From contig NZ_CP126981.1 of assembly GCF_030252325.1 (NCBI RefSeq), positions 4,340,001 to 4,404,000 on the forward strand: 64,000 nt of DNA. The letters run 5' to 3'. The position numbers and the translations under genes are program-made. The notes below the pieces were generated by a model. It saw nothing but the letters and a program-made list of their open reading frames with translations. It made no database searches and was not told the DNA's origin. The DNA is from Candidatus Mycobacterium wuenschmannii. Lineage in GTDB: Bacteria > Actinomycetota > Actinomycetes > Mycobacteriales > Mycobacteriaceae. Shown here piece after piece: positions 8,313-19,747 of the stretch (the first letter of the stretch is position 1; each line of letters opens with the position of its first letter).

Positions 8313-10333
8313 GAGTTCGACCTCTCTGTACCCAGCATCCGCCACAGAAACGCAAAGGCCAGCGCGGTCTTGAAGGCGCTCTGCGCGTTGTCGGCCGCCC
8401 CGGCGTGGCCGCCCTCGATGTTCTCGTAGTACCAGACCCGGTGGCCCGCGGCCTCCAGTGCGGCGGTCATCTTGCGGGCATGCCCGGGATGCACCCGGTC
8501 GTCGCGGGTGGACGTGGTCATCAGCACCGGCGGATAGTCTGCATCCACCGAAATGTTCTGGTAAGGCGAGTATTCGGCGATGAACTTCCAGTCGTCGGGA
8601 TCGTCTGGGTTGCCGTATTCGGCCACCCACGACGCACCTGCCAGCAGCAGATGGAAGCGGCGCATATCGAGCAGCGGAACCTGGCATACCAGCGCGCCGA
8701 ACAGCTCGGGGTGCTTCGTCAGCATGATGCCCATCAACAGGCCGCCGTTGCTGCCGCCCTGCGCGCCGAGCTGGGGCACCGTGGTGATGCCGCGCTCCAC
8801 CAGATCGGTTGCGACCGCGGCGAAGTCCTCGGCCACCAGGTGGCGGCCCTCCCGCATCGCCTGGGTATGCCAGCGCGGGCCGTACTCGCCGCCGCCGCGG
8901 ATGTTGGCCAGCACGTAGGTGCCGCCGCGGGACAGCCACAGCCGACCCATCACCGGGCTGTAGCCGGGGGTGTTGGAGTTCTCGAATCCGCCGTAGCCGT
9001 AGAGCAGGGTGGGGCCCGGGCCGGTGGCATCGCCGGGCCGGACGACGAAGTACGGGATCGCTGTTCCGTCTTCAGACGTCGCGAAATACTGTGCGATCGA
9101 CAGGTTTTCGGCGTCGAAGAACCCGGGCGCGGACTTGACCTGTTCGAGCGGGCCGGTGCCGGTGCCGCGCAACAGATGCGACGGGCTGTCGAATCCGCTG
9201 GAATCCACGAAGAACTCGTCGCCGGTGTCGTCGGCGGCGACGATCACGCTCTCGGTGGCCGGCGGAATGCCCTCCAGCGGCGCCCGTTCCCACGAGAGCG
9301 GGGTGACGATCTCGACCCGGCTGGCCACGTCGGCCAGGGTGACGAGTAGCAGCCGGTCGCGGGTCCAGGCGTACTGGTGCAGGCAGGTGTGCTCGTCGGG
9401 TTCGAAGACGACGGCCAATTCACGGCCGCCGCCGAGGAATTCGTCGTAGTTGGCCGCCAACAGCGAACCTGCCGGGTAGGTGGTGGTGCCGAACGTCCAG
9501 TCGGTGCGCGGTTCGATCAACAGCCACTCGCGGTGAATGGAGACGCTGCTCGCGTCGGATGGGATGTCGATGTGGATCAGCTCCGGGCCGCGCAGCTCGT
9601 AGCGTTCGCTGTTCCAGAAGTCGGTCGAGCGTGCGACGAAGGTGCGCTCGAAACCCGGTGTCCTATCCCGGGATCCGCCGACGCTGACATCGGTCGAGGC
9701 GCCTTCGAAGACCAGCTCCGCGTCCTCGATCGGGGTGCCGCGACGCCAGCGCTTCACCACGCGCGGATAGCCGGAGTCGGTCAGCGAGTCGGGCCCGAAG
9801 TCCGTGCCGACCAGCACGGTGTCCGGGTCCTCCCAGCCGATTTGCGTCTTGGCCTCCGGCAGCTCGAACCCGCCGTCGACGAATTTGCGTGTCTCCAGGT
9901 CGAATTCGCGTATCACGACGGCGTCGGCGCCACCCCGGGACAGGTTGACCAGGGCGCGGGTGAATTCGGGTTCGATGACGATGCCGCCTGACCAGACCCA
10001 GTTCTCGTCGTCGGCTTGGGCCAGCGCGTCCACGTCCAGCAGCACGTCCCAGTCGGTGGCATCGCTGCGGTAGCTGTCCAAGGTGGTGCGTCGCCACAGG
10101 CCCCGCGGGTTCGCAGCGTCGCGCCAGAAGTTGTACAGGTAGTCGCCGCGACGCCGCACGTACGGGATGCGGGCATCGGTGTCGAGCACTTCGAGCGCCT
10201 CGGTGCGCATCCGCTCGAATTCCTCACCGGCGAACTGGGCGACCGTCGGATCGTTGCGGCACCGCACCCAGTTGAGTTGCTCCTCGCCGAGAACATCCTC
10301 GAGCCACAAGTAGGGGTCCGCCGCGCTCGCCAT
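8309..10333 (-). CDS. prolyl oligopeptidase family serine peptidase (Rv0457c-like)
   Basis: A 674-residue cytosolic S9A peptidase. It has an N-terminal beta-propeller (about 70-420) and a C-terminal alpha/beta hydrolase domain. The catalytic Ser lies in GGSNGG (~528), the Asp in TRDDRVHPGH (~611) and the His in EGGHAGAA (~643). Such enzymes cleave short peptides after Pro. Another start at 10342 would add three residues; 10333 agrees better with the 673-residue M. tuberculosis protein. It is divergent from the aldehyde dehydrogenase gene and is followed by the lipoprotein gene with a 4-bp overlap. Confidence 0.9.
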   Translation of the reverse strand: MASAADPYLWLEDVLGEEQLNWVRCRNDPTVAQFAGEEFERMRTEALEVLDTDARIPYVRRRGDYLYNFWRDAANPRGLWRRTTLDSYRSDATDWDVLLDVDALAQADDENWVWSGGIVIEPEFTRALVNLSRGGADAVVIREFDLETRKFVDGGFELPEAKTQIGWEDPDTVLVGTDFGPDSLTDSGYPRVVKRWRRGTPIEDAELVFEGASTDVSVGGSRDRTPGFERTFVARSTDFWNSERYELRGPELIHIDIPSDASSVSIHREWLLIEPRTDWTFGTTTYPAGSLLAANYDEFLGGGRELAVVFEPDEHTCLHQYAWTRDRLLLVTLADVASRVEIVTPLSWERAPLEGIPPATESVIVAADDTGDEFFVDSSGFDSPSHLLRGTGTGPLEQVKSAPGFFDAENLSIAQYFATSEDGTAIPYFVVRPGDATGPGPTLLYGYGGFENSNTPGYSPVMGRLWLSRGGTYVLANIRGGGEYGPRWHTQAMREGRHLVAEDFAAVATDLVERGITTVPQLGAQGGSNGGLLMGIMLTKHPELFGALVCQVPLLDMRRFHLLLAGASWVAEYGNPDDPDDWKFIAEYSPYQNISVDADYPPVLMTTSTRDDRVHPGHARKMTAALEAAGHRVWYYENIEGGHAGAADNAQSAFKTALAFAFLWRMLGTERSNS

Positions 10334-10350
10334 GACTTCCATTCTTACCG

Positions 10351-10381
10351 CGACGGTACTGTGAGCTGTGTAACACCGTCG
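10351..10381. promoter_or_regulatory. inverted repeat between divergent peptidase and aldehyde dehydrogenase genes
   Basis: CGACGGT (10351-10357) and ACCGTCG (10375-10381) form a perfect 7-bp inverted repeat with a 17-bp spacer inside the 68-bp divergent promoter region. It may be an operator shared by both genes; no regulator gene is adjacent. Confidence 0.35.
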
Positions 10382-10401
10382 AACGACGAGGAGCAGCGAA
10401 G

Positions 10402-11925
<1,524 letters not shown>

Positions 11926-11941
11926 TGCTGACCGCCCGCTG

Positions 11942-11978
11942 GCGACGATGCAGAGCGCGAAGCGCGATGAGGAGGAGC
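11942..11978 (+). repeat. dispersed 37-bp repeat, copy A
   Basis: This 37-bp segment matches 29833-29869 on the opposite strand at 36 of 37 positions (central A/T difference). It holds two near-copies of AGCGCG and ends in GAGGAGGAGC, which supplies the ribosome binding site of the next gene. No coding role explains the match. Confidence 0.75.
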
Positions 11979-11983
11979 GGCGC

Positions 11984-12475
11984 ATGACACCCCGGGTAGT
12001 CGTCACCGCCGATGCGGCGGCGCTGCTCGACCAGTTGCGAGAACAGCACGGTCCGTTGATGTTTCATCAGTCCGGCGGCTGCTGCGACGGGTCGTCGCCG
12101 ATGTGTTACCCGGACGGTGACTTCATCGTCGGCGACCGCGACGTGCTGCTCGGCGTGCTCGACGTCGGCGCCGACGGGGTGCCGGTGTGGATCTCCGGAC
12201 CGCAGTTCCAGGCCTGGAAGCACACCCAGCTCGTCATCGACGTGGTGCCCGGACGGGGTGGCGGGTTCAGCCTGGAGGCGCCCGAGGGTAAGCGATTCCT
12301 GTCCCGCGGACGGGCCTTCACCGACGCCGAGAACGCCGAGCTGGCCGCGGCGGCGCTGATCACGGGCGCCGACTACGAGCGCGGCGAACGATTCGCCGAC
12401 CGCGCGCCGGTCGTCGCGGCCGCCGTCGACGCCTGCCCGGTACCCGCGGGGCGCGCCGCGCCGGTAAAGCCGTAG
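11984..12475 (+). CDS. DUF779 protein (Rv0459-like)
   Basis: A 163-residue protein, the length I recall for Rv0459. The conserved N-terminal segment FHQSGGCCDGSSPMCYPDG has three Cys that could bind metal or take part in redox chemistry. DUF779 genes usually follow aldehyde dehydrogenase genes, as here, and are thought to assist or modulate the enzyme; no mechanism is known to me. The start at 11984 has the GAGGAGGAG site 6 bp upstream. An ATG at 11948 lies inside the dispersed repeat and is rejected as the start. Confidence 0.88.
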   Translation: MTPRVVVTADAAALLDQLREQHGPLMFHQSGGCCDGSSPMCYPDGDFIVGDRDVLLGVLDVGADGVPVWISGPQFQAWKHTQLVIDVVPGRGGGFSLEAPEGKRFLSRGRAFTDAENAELAAAALITGADYERGERFADRAPVVAAAVDACPVPAGRAAPVKP

Positions 12476-12504
12476 CGGGCCGTCGCGGCAGTATCTTTGA
12501 AAGC

Positions 12505-12783
12505 GTGATCCCGCTGCCGCGGCCCTGGCTCTTGACCAGCGCGATGCTGCTCGGTGTCGCGGCGGGCCTGCTCGGCGGCACCGCCGCGCTGACCGTCGAA
12601 CACACCCGGATGCGCCCCGACCTGGCGATTGCGCTCGTCGTCGGCTTTCCCAGCGCCGTCGGGCTGCTGGTGATCCTGATGGCCCGGCGCCGGTGGCTGA
12701 CCGCGCTGGGCGCGTTCATCGTCGCGGTGGCCCCGGGGTACTTCGGCGTACTCGCCCTGGTCGAGGTGGTGACGCGTGGCTGA
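12505..12783 (+). CDS. small membrane protein (Rv0460-like)
   Basis: A 92-residue protein from GTG 12505 with three hydrophobic segments (about residues 9-28, 39-58 and 66-88). It overlaps the following membrane-protein gene by 8 bp, as in the Rv0460-Rv0461 pair. Function is unknown. Confidence 0.75.
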   Translation: MIPLPRPWLLTSAMLLGVAAGLLGGTAALTVEHTRMRPDLAIALVVGFPSAVGLLVILMARRRWLTALGAFIVAVAPGYFGVLALVEVVTRG

Positions 12784-13366
12784 CCACGAGCGCGTAGAAA
12801 CCGAATCGATGCCGCTGACCGAGCCGTACAAGCCGACCTTCGACACGGGTATGCAGCCCAGAGCCGAACCCGCGTTCATCGAGCCCGAGGAGCCGGTTCG
12901 TCGCCGCAGGTGGTGGAACTCCCGTGCGGAGGCTCCCACCGACGAACCGCCCAGCGGTGTGCTGCCGACCGCCTACACCGAGGCCGAAGCGCCACCCTCC
13001 GAAGCGATTCCGGCGATCGCGTCGACCGGGCCGTACCTCTACCTCAAGTGGTGGAAGTTCATCCTGATCCTGCTCGCGGTCTGGGTTCCGGCCGGCGCGG
13101 TCGGCGCGGGCCTGTTCTATTGGTGGAGCCACGATCCGTCCAAGCACAAGACCACGGTGGTGTTCGCCGTACTGGCTTACGTCGTGGTGACCAGCGTCGT
13201 CGGGCTGATCCTGGCGATGGTGGCCGAGCGGCCGCTGGTCTCGGCGCTGGCGATCGCGATGCTCTCGGCGGTGTTCGCCTCGGTGGTCGGCGCGGCGCCG
13301 GTCTACGGCAAGTTCTACTGCGAGCACAGCCAACGGCACTGCGTGGCGGGCGTGCTGCCGTACTGA
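12776..13366 (+). CDS. membrane protein with disordered N-terminus (Rv0461-like)
   Basis: A 196-residue protein from GTG 12776. Residues 1-85 are acidic and Pro/Glu-rich and include an Arg patch (RRRRWW). Three hydrophobic segments follow (about 95-118, 125-150 and 155-178). The C-terminus holds two Cys (FYCEHSQRHC). It overlaps the preceding gene by 8 bp. I cannot assign a function; conserved position suggests a general mycobacterial envelope protein. Confidence 0.78.
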   Translation: MADHERVETESMPLTEPYKPTFDTGMQPRAEPAFIEPEEPVRRRRWWNSRAEAPTDEPPSGVLPTAYTEAEAPPSEAIPAIASTGPYLYLKWWKFILILLAVWVPAGAVGAGLFYWWSHDPSKHKTTVVFAVLAYVVVTSVVGLILAMVAERPLVSALAIAMLSAVFASVVGAAPVYGKFYCEHSQRHCVAGVLPY

Positions 13367-13455
13367 GCGGCGGCTTGAAACGGAAGTGACGGTCGCGACC
13401 GCGCCGAAATCACGACCCCGAGTTCTGTCCGGGGGCAGACACTAAGGTGGTTGCC

Positions 13456-14850
<1,395 letters not shown>

Positions 14851-14873
14851 CGCCGATTGCGAGAGTGACACCA

Positions 14874-15164
14874 GTGCCCAAACCCAAAGCGATCCAAGCC
14901 GAATCGATTTGGGCTGCCTTGGGCGGAGTTCTCGCCGGTTACGTGCTGTGGCTGATCGCGATCTCGATCGGGGACTTCTTCACGACCGCCGGGCTGTGGG
15001 GTCCGATCGTGCTGGCCTTATCGGCGGTTCTGGCCCTGGCTGCGACGGTGTGGGCGCGACGGGTGCAGGCGCAGGACAACACCAATCTCGCGGCGTTCGC
15101 CTATGGGTTGCCGGCGCTGCCGGTGCTGTTGTCGGTACTGGTGCTGGCCGACAGCTACTTGTGA
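14874..15164 (+). CDS. small membrane protein (Rv0463-like)
   Basis: A 96-residue protein from GTG 14874 with three hydrophobic segments and a short basic/polar loop (RRVQAQDN). It follows lpdC by 23 bp and probably shares its transcript. A GTG at 14865 is an alternative start. Function is unknown. Its 3' end overlaps the convergent AhpD-like gene by 10 bp. Confidence 0.75.
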   Translation: MPKPKAIQAESIWAALGGVLAGYVLWLIAISIGDFFTTAGLWGPIVLALSAVLALAATVWARRVQAQDNTNLAAFAYGLPALPVLLSVLVLADSYL

Positions 15165-15718
15165 CTTCCCGGGTTGTCCAGCGGGATCTCCAGGGCTGAC
15201 ATCGTCGCGGCCAGCGCGTCGTATTGCCCTGCCAGCAAGCAGAATTCGATGATTTGACGCCGGTCGAGATGCTGCGACAGCTGCTGCCAGGCCGCTTCGC
15301 TGAGTGTCCGGTCCAAGACGAATTCGTCAGTCGCGGTGAGCAGTACGCGTTGTCGGTCGGTCAGGCCCGCGTCGTGCGCTGATTCGGGCCAGGTGAAGAT
15401 CAGCTCCTGCTTCGCCTCGTCGAGGCCGCGGCGACGTCCGATCCAGCGGTGGTGTTGCAGCTCGTATTCCGACTTGCGCAGATGTGCGACGCGCAGAATC
15501 ACCAGTTCGGTGTCGATCTGCGGCAGCCGGCCCCGCAGCAGCCGGGCGCCGTATATCGCCCACGCCCAGAACAGGAATCGGCGCTGACCGATCGTGGTGA
15601 ACAGGTGCATCTCGGGCGCGTTCACGGTGCGCGCGGCGAGCTTGGCGAGCACCCAGTTGATCGGGCCGAGTTGCCGGAAACGGCCGGGCGGAATACGGCC
15701 GACGTCTTGGCGTGTCAT
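15155..15718 (-). CDS. carboxymuconolactone decarboxylase/AhpD-like protein (Rv0464c-like)
   Basis: A 187-residue all-helical protein of the CMD/AhpD superfamily (ELVILRVAHLRKSEYELQHHRWIGRR). The usual CxxC of true AhpD reductases is replaced by KSEYELQHH, so a peroxidase-reductase role is not supported; it belongs to the His-containing branch. Its ATG overlaps the stop of ramB (ATGA), so it is cotranscribed with the regulator. Confidence 0.82.
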   Translation of the reverse strand: MTRQDVGRIPPGRFRQLGPINWVLAKLAARTVNAPEMHLFTTIGQRRFLFWAWAIYGARLLRGRLPQIDTELVILRVAHLRKSEYELQHHRWIGRRRGLDEAKQELIFTWPESAHDAGLTDRQRVLLTATDEFVLDRTLSEAAWQQLSQHLDRRQIIEFCLLAGQYDALAATMSALEIPLDNPGSHK

Positions 15719-17127
15719 GCGTGCCTCACTAGATAGGGCGACACCGTGCTGCGGTGCTCGTCGAGATCGAGGGCCCGGCCCAGTGCCGGGAACGCCCGCT
15801 GCGGGCAGGTGTCGCGTTCGCAGACCCGGCAGCCGGCACCTATGGGTGTGGCGATATCGCCGGCCAAGTCGAGTCCTTCCGAGTAGACGAGCCGATGGGC
15901 GTGCCGGAGTTCGCAGCCCAGCCCGATCGCGAAGGTCTTACCGGGCTGACCATACCGGGATGCACGGCGTTCGATGGTGCGGGCCACCCACATGTAACTG
16001 CGTCCGTCCGGCATTTGCGCGATCTGCACCAGGATCTTGCCCGGGTTGGCGAAGGTCTCGTAGACATTCCACAGCGGACAGGTGCCGCCCGCGGACGAGA
16101 AGTGAAAACCCGTGGCGGACTGCCGCTTTGACATGTTGCCGGCACGGTCGACGCGGACGAACGACAGCGGGACCCCGCGCATCGAGGGCCGCTGCAGGGT
16201 GGACAGCCGGTGCGCGATGGTCTCGAAGCTGACCGCGTAGTACGCCGAGAGCCGCTCGACGTCGTAGCGGAAATTCTCGGCAACCTCGTGAAATTGCCGG
16301 TAGGGCAACACCGTTGCGGCGGCGAAGTAGTTGGCCAGTCCGAGGCGGGCCAACGTGCGCGATTCGTCGCTGGTGAAGCTGCCCTCGTCGACCAGTCGGT
16401 CGATCAGGTCGCCGTGCTCCAGGTAGGCCAACTCCGCGGCAAGCTTGAACGCGTACTGGCCCGACGGCAGGTGTCCACCGATCTCGAGTGTCCGGGTTTC
16501 CGGGTCGAAACGATGAAGGACGTTGTCGCCCAGTTCGATTCGCTTGATGCGCACGTCGTGTACCGAGGTCAGCCGGTCGGACAGGTCGCGGGCCAGGTCG
16601 GCGCGGTGCATCCGCATCCGCACGGTCAGCTCTTCGGCGGCTGTGTCGAGCTCGTGCAGGTAGTTCTGCCGCTCGTAGAAGTAGTCGCGAACTTCCTCGT
16701 GCGGCATCGCGATCGAACCGCTGCCGCTGCCGTCGGAGAACCGCTCCTCGGTGGCGGCCGCGAGCTGCGTGGTGGTGAGCCGGTAACGCCGATGCAGGTT
16801 GACCAGGGCACGGGCCAGGGCCGGGTGCGCGGTGACGACATCGGCCAACTCCAACTGATCCACCTCGACGCCGAGGTCGTGGTCGAGGGTGACTTCACGT
16901 AACTCGGCCAGCAGACGGGTGTCGTCCTGCGAGGCGAAGAACGTGGCATCGACGCCGAACACCTCGGTGATGCGCACCAGCACCCCGACCGTCAGCGGCC
17001 GGACGTCGTGCTCGATCTGGTTCAGGTAGCTGGGCGAGATGTCGAGCATCTGCGCCAGCGCGGCCTGGCTGAATCCCCGCTCGCTGCGTAGCTGGCGGAC
17101 TCGTGAGCCAACGTAGGTCTTGGCCAT
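15715..17127 (-). CDS. ramB: RamB, transcriptional regulator of acetate/glyoxylate metabolism
   Basis: A 470-residue regulator of the ScfR/RamB family. It has an N-terminal Cro/CI helix-turn-helix (about residues 8-62; SQAALAQMLDISPSYLNQIE), a central IrrE-like domain (~155-290) and a C-terminal region with four Cys (CELRH, CRVCERDTC) that may bind metal. In corynebacteria and M. tuberculosis RamB represses glyoxylate-bypass genes and its own gene. That fits icl lying 1.2 kb away and the matching boxes at 17145-17168 and 18109-18127. The start at 17127 (MAKTYVGSRVRQLR) is the family start. Confidence 0.93.
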   Translation of the reverse strand: MAKTYVGSRVRQLRSERGFSQAALAQMLDISPSYLNQIEHDVRPLTVGVLVRITEVFGVDATFFASQDDTRLLAELREVTLDHDLGVEVDQLELADVVTAHPALARALVNLHRRYRLTTTQLAAATEERFSDGSGSGSIAMPHEEVRDYFYERQNYLHELDTAAEELTVRMRMHRADLARDLSDRLTSVHDVRIKRIELGDNVLHRFDPETRTLEIGGHLPSGQYAFKLAAELAYLEHGDLIDRLVDEGSFTSDESRTLARLGLANYFAAATVLPYRQFHEVAENFRYDVERLSAYYAVSFETIAHRLSTLQRPSMRGVPLSFVRVDRAGNMSKRQSATGFHFSSAGGTCPLWNVYETFANPGKILVQIAQMPDGRSYMWVARTIERRASRYGQPGKTFAIGLGCELRHAHRLVYSEGLDLAGDIATPIGAGCRVCERDTCPQRAFPALGRALDLDEHRSTVSPYLVRHA

Positions 17128-17144
17128 TCGGCCAGCGTACCCGG

Positions 17145-17168
17145 GTTGCGAAGGCGCAACTTCGCAAC
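17145..17168. promoter_or_regulatory. putative RamB autoregulatory site
   Basis: GTTGCGAAG (17145-17153) and CTTCGCAAC (17160-17168) form a perfect 9-bp inverted repeat with a 6-bp spacer, 18 bp upstream of the ramB start. The half-site CTTCGCAAC recurs exactly in the icl promoter at 18109-18117. The site lies in the 98-bp gap between divergent ramB and the thioesterase gene and could control both. Confidence 0.65.
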
Positions 17169-17225
17169 ATTCGCAGAGCAACTGAGGATTAGCGCTGCGG
17201 CCACGAATTTTGGCATCGTGAAGCC

Positions 17226-18020
17226 GTGAGCCTGGACAAAGTGATGATGCCGGTGCCCGACCCGCACCCCGACGTGTTCGACCGGGAATGGCCCCTGCGC
17301 GTCGGCGACATCGACCGGGAGGGCCGGCTCCGGTTCGACGCCGCGGCCCGTCACATCCAGGACGTCGGCCAGGATCAGTTGCGGGAGATGGGATTTGAAG
17401 AAACCCACCCGCTGTGGATCGTGCGCAGGACGATCGTCGACCTGATCCGCCCAGTCGAGTTCGGTGACATGTTGCGGATGCGGCGCTGGTGTTCGGGCAC
17501 CTCGAACCGCTGGTGCGAGATGCGGGTCCGCATAGATGGGCGCAAGGGCGGGTTGATGGAATCCGAGGCGTTCTGGATCAACATCAACCGCGAGACCCAG
17601 ATGCCGTCGCGCATCTCCGACGACTTCCTCGACGCCTTGCGCACGACTACCGATGTCGAGCGGTTGCGGTGGAAGGGCTATCTCACGGCCGGCGCACGCG
17701 AGGACGCCGCCGAGATCCACGAGTTTCCGGTTCGCGTCACCGACATCGACCTCTTCGACCACATGAACAATTCGGTCTACTGGAGCGTCATCGAGGATTA
17801 CCTCTACTCGTTCCCGGAACTGCTGAAGGCGCCTCTGCGGGTCGCCATCGAGCACGACGCGCCCGTGGCGCTGGGGGACAAGTTGGAGATCATCTCGCAC
17901 GTCCACCCCGCCGGGTCGACCGACCGGTTCGGTGACAGCCTCTCGGATCGCACTGTTAGAACGCTCACATATGCCGTCGGCGACGAGGTGAAAGCGCTCG
18001 CCGCGATCGTCCCGCTTTAA
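17226..18020 (+). CDS. acyl-ACP thioesterase family protein (Rv0466-like)
   Basis: A 264-residue double hot-dog protein of the acyl-ACP thioesterase family, the length I recall for Rv0466. The first hot-dog covers ~25-135 and the second ~160-260, with the motif DIDLFDHMNNSVYWS that places Asp/His/Asn at the active-site helix. It should release free fatty acids from ACP or CoA in the cytoplasm. It starts at GTG 17226, divergent from ramB. Confidence 0.88.
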   Translation: MSLDKVMMPVPDPHPDVFDREWPLRVGDIDREGRLRFDAAARHIQDVGQDQLREMGFEETHPLWIVRRTIVDLIRPVEFGDMLRMRRWCSGTSNRWCEMRVRIDGRKGGLMESEAFWININRETQMPSRISDDFLDALRTTTDVERLRWKGYLTAGAREDAAEIHEFPVRVTDIDLFDHMNNSVYWSVIEDYLYSFPELLKAPLRVAIEHDAPVALGDKLEIISHVHPAGSTDRFGDSLSDRTVRTLTYAVGDEVKALAAIVPL

Positions 18021-18108
18021 CCGTACGAGCGTTATGCAAACCGCCGTGCTGACCTGCGGATTTAAGTTACCGGCGGGTAACGGCTGAACCGGTTCAGTCG
18101 TCAGGGAT

Positions 18109-18127
18109 CTTCGCAACCTTTGCAAAA
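18109..18127 (+). promoter_or_regulatory. putative RamB box in the icl promoter
   Basis: CTTCGCAACCTTTGCAAAA combines the 9-bp half-site seen at the ramB promoter with CTTTGCAAA, the core of the RamB motif described in Corynebacterium. It lies 164 bp upstream of the icl start, inside a 270-bp gap that holds no gene. The rest of the gap is presumably the icl promoter and leader; I saw no other clear element. Confidence 0.65.
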
Positions 18128-18290
18128 TCCGCTCAAGCCCTAGCCAAAGTTGGCACGAAAATCGGTGGACCTGGGCTGCTGACCTGTGCCATCTTCGTCT
18201 TAGCAAGTCAGCAACGATGCTGGGGTCCTTAGCAAGCCTGGAAAGTCTGCGAATCTCGGGTCCTCAGATCACAACCTTGAGGAGAACGCT

Positions 18291-19577
18291 ATGTCGAGCG
18301 TTGGCCAGCCGAAGACCACCGAAGAGATCCAGAAGGACTGGGACACCAACCCCCGCTGGAAGGGCATCACCCGCACCTACACCCCCGCCGACGTCGTGGC
18401 CCTGCAGGGTTCGGTCGTCGAAGAGGCCACCCTGGCCCGCCGCGGCGCCGAGGTGCTGTGGCGCCAGCTGCACGACCTGGAGTTCGTCAACGCGCTGGGT
18501 GCACTGACCGGAAACATGGCCGTGCAGCAGGTCCGCGCCGGCTTGAAGGCCATCTACCTGTCCGGTTGGCAGGTCGCCGGTGACGCGAACCTGTCCGGAC
18601 ACACCTACCCCGACCAGAGCCTGTACCCGGCCAACTCGGTGCCGCAGGTCGTTCGCCGCATCAACAACGCGCTGCTGCGCGCCGACGAGATCGCCGCCGT
18701 CGAGGGCGACACCTCGGTGGAGAACTGGCTGGCCCCGATCGTCGCCGACGGTGAGGCCGGATTCGGTGGCGCACTGAACGTCTACGAGCTGCAGAAGGCC
18801 ATGATCGCCGCCGGTGTCGCCGGTTCGCACTGGGAAGACCAGCTGGCCTCGGAGAAGAAGTGTGGCCACCTGGGTGGCAAGGTGCTGATCCCGACCCAGC
18901 AGCACATCCGCACCCTGACCTCGGCCCGTCTCGCCGCCGATGTCGCCGACGTGCCGACCGTCGTCATCGCCCGTACCGACGCCGAGGCCGCCACGCTGAT
19001 CACCTCCGACGTCGATGACCGCGACAAGCCGTTCGTCACCGGTGAGCGCACCGCCGAGGGCTTCTACCGGGTCAAGAACGGCATCGAGCCGTGCATCGCC
19101 CGCGCCAAGGCCTACGCGCCGTACTCCGACCTGATCTGGATGGAGACCGGCACGCCGGACCTGGAGCTGGCGGCGAAGTTCGCCGAGGGCGTCAAGAGCG
19201 AGTTCCCGGACCAGCTGCTGGCCTACAACTGCTCGCCGTCGTTCAACTGGAAGCAGCACCTGGACGACTCGACGATCGCGAAGTTCCAGAAGGAGCTCGG
19301 CGCGATGGGCTTCAAGTTCCAGTTCATCACGCTGGCCGGCTTCCACGCCCTGAACTACTCGATGTTCGATCTGGCCTACGGCTACGCCCGCAACCAGATG
19401 AGCGCTTACGTCGAGCTGCAGGAGCGCGAGTTCGCCGCCGAGGAGCGCGGCTACACCGCCACCAAGCACCAGCGCGAGGTTGGCGCCGGCTACTTCGACC
19501 GGATCGCCACCACGGTGGACCCGACCTCGTCGACGACCGCCCTGGCCGGCTCCACCGAAGAGGGCCAGTTTCACTAG
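18291..19577 (+). CDS. icl: isocitrate lyase
   Basis: A 428-residue protein, the same length as I recall for M. tuberculosis Icl1. It contains the active-site loop KKCGHLGGK with the catalytic Cys, the NCSPSFNWK segment and the closing C-terminal lid. It splits isocitrate into succinate and glyoxylate in the glyoxylate bypass (and can act on 2-methylisocitrate), allowing growth on fatty acids. A GAGGAG site precedes ATG 18291. Regulation by RamB is indicated by the box at 18109-18127. Strong codon bias (mostly C/G-ending) suggests high expression. Confidence 0.97.
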   Translation: MSSVGQPKTTEEIQKDWDTNPRWKGITRTYTPADVVALQGSVVEEATLARRGAEVLWRQLHDLEFVNALGALTGNMAVQQVRAGLKAIYLSGWQVAGDANLSGHTYPDQSLYPANSVPQVVRRINNALLRADEIAAVEGDTSVENWLAPIVADGEAGFGGALNVYELQKAMIAAGVAGSHWEDQLASEKKCGHLGGKVLIPTQQHIRTLTSARLAADVADVPTVVIARTDAEAATLITSDVDDRDKPFVTGERTAEGFYRVKNGIEPCIARAKAYAPYSDLIWMETGTPDLELAAKFAEGVKSEFPDQLLAYNCSPSFNWKQHLDDSTIAKFQKELGAMGFKFQFITLAGFHALNYSMFDLAYGYARNQMSAYVELQEREFAAEERGYTATKHQREVGAGYFDRIATTVDPTSSTTALAGSTEEGQFH

Positions 19578-19689
19578 GCCGATTGGCGCCGAACGTGCAA
19601 CCAGGGCGACTTTTCGACCGATATTTCGCCCTGAGTGCACGCTCGACGCAAAGGACTTCTAAGCGGCTGATCCCGCGAAGTTGACAGCG

Positions 19690-19722
19690 CAGGCCCCGCC
19701 CGGAAACCCTGGGCGGGGCCTG
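19690..19722 (+). terminator. hairpin after icl
   Basis: CAGGCCCCGCCC (19690-19701) pairs perfectly with GGGCGGGGCCTG (19711-19722) around a 9-nt loop. There is no U tract, as is common for mycobacterial terminators. It separates icl from fadB2. Confidence 0.75.
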
Positions 19723-19747
19723 ACGCATATCGAGAGGACAACCTGCA

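Noticed and set aside
11948..11983. Upstream ATG extending the DUF779 protein by 12 residues
   Set aside because: It falls inside the dispersed repeat, whose GAGGAGGAG serves as ribosome binding site for the ATG at 11984.
18264..19640. Long open frame opposite icl
   Set aside because: It is the antisense shadow of a gene with strong G/C-ending codon bias; the product is low-complexity and icl fully explains the region.
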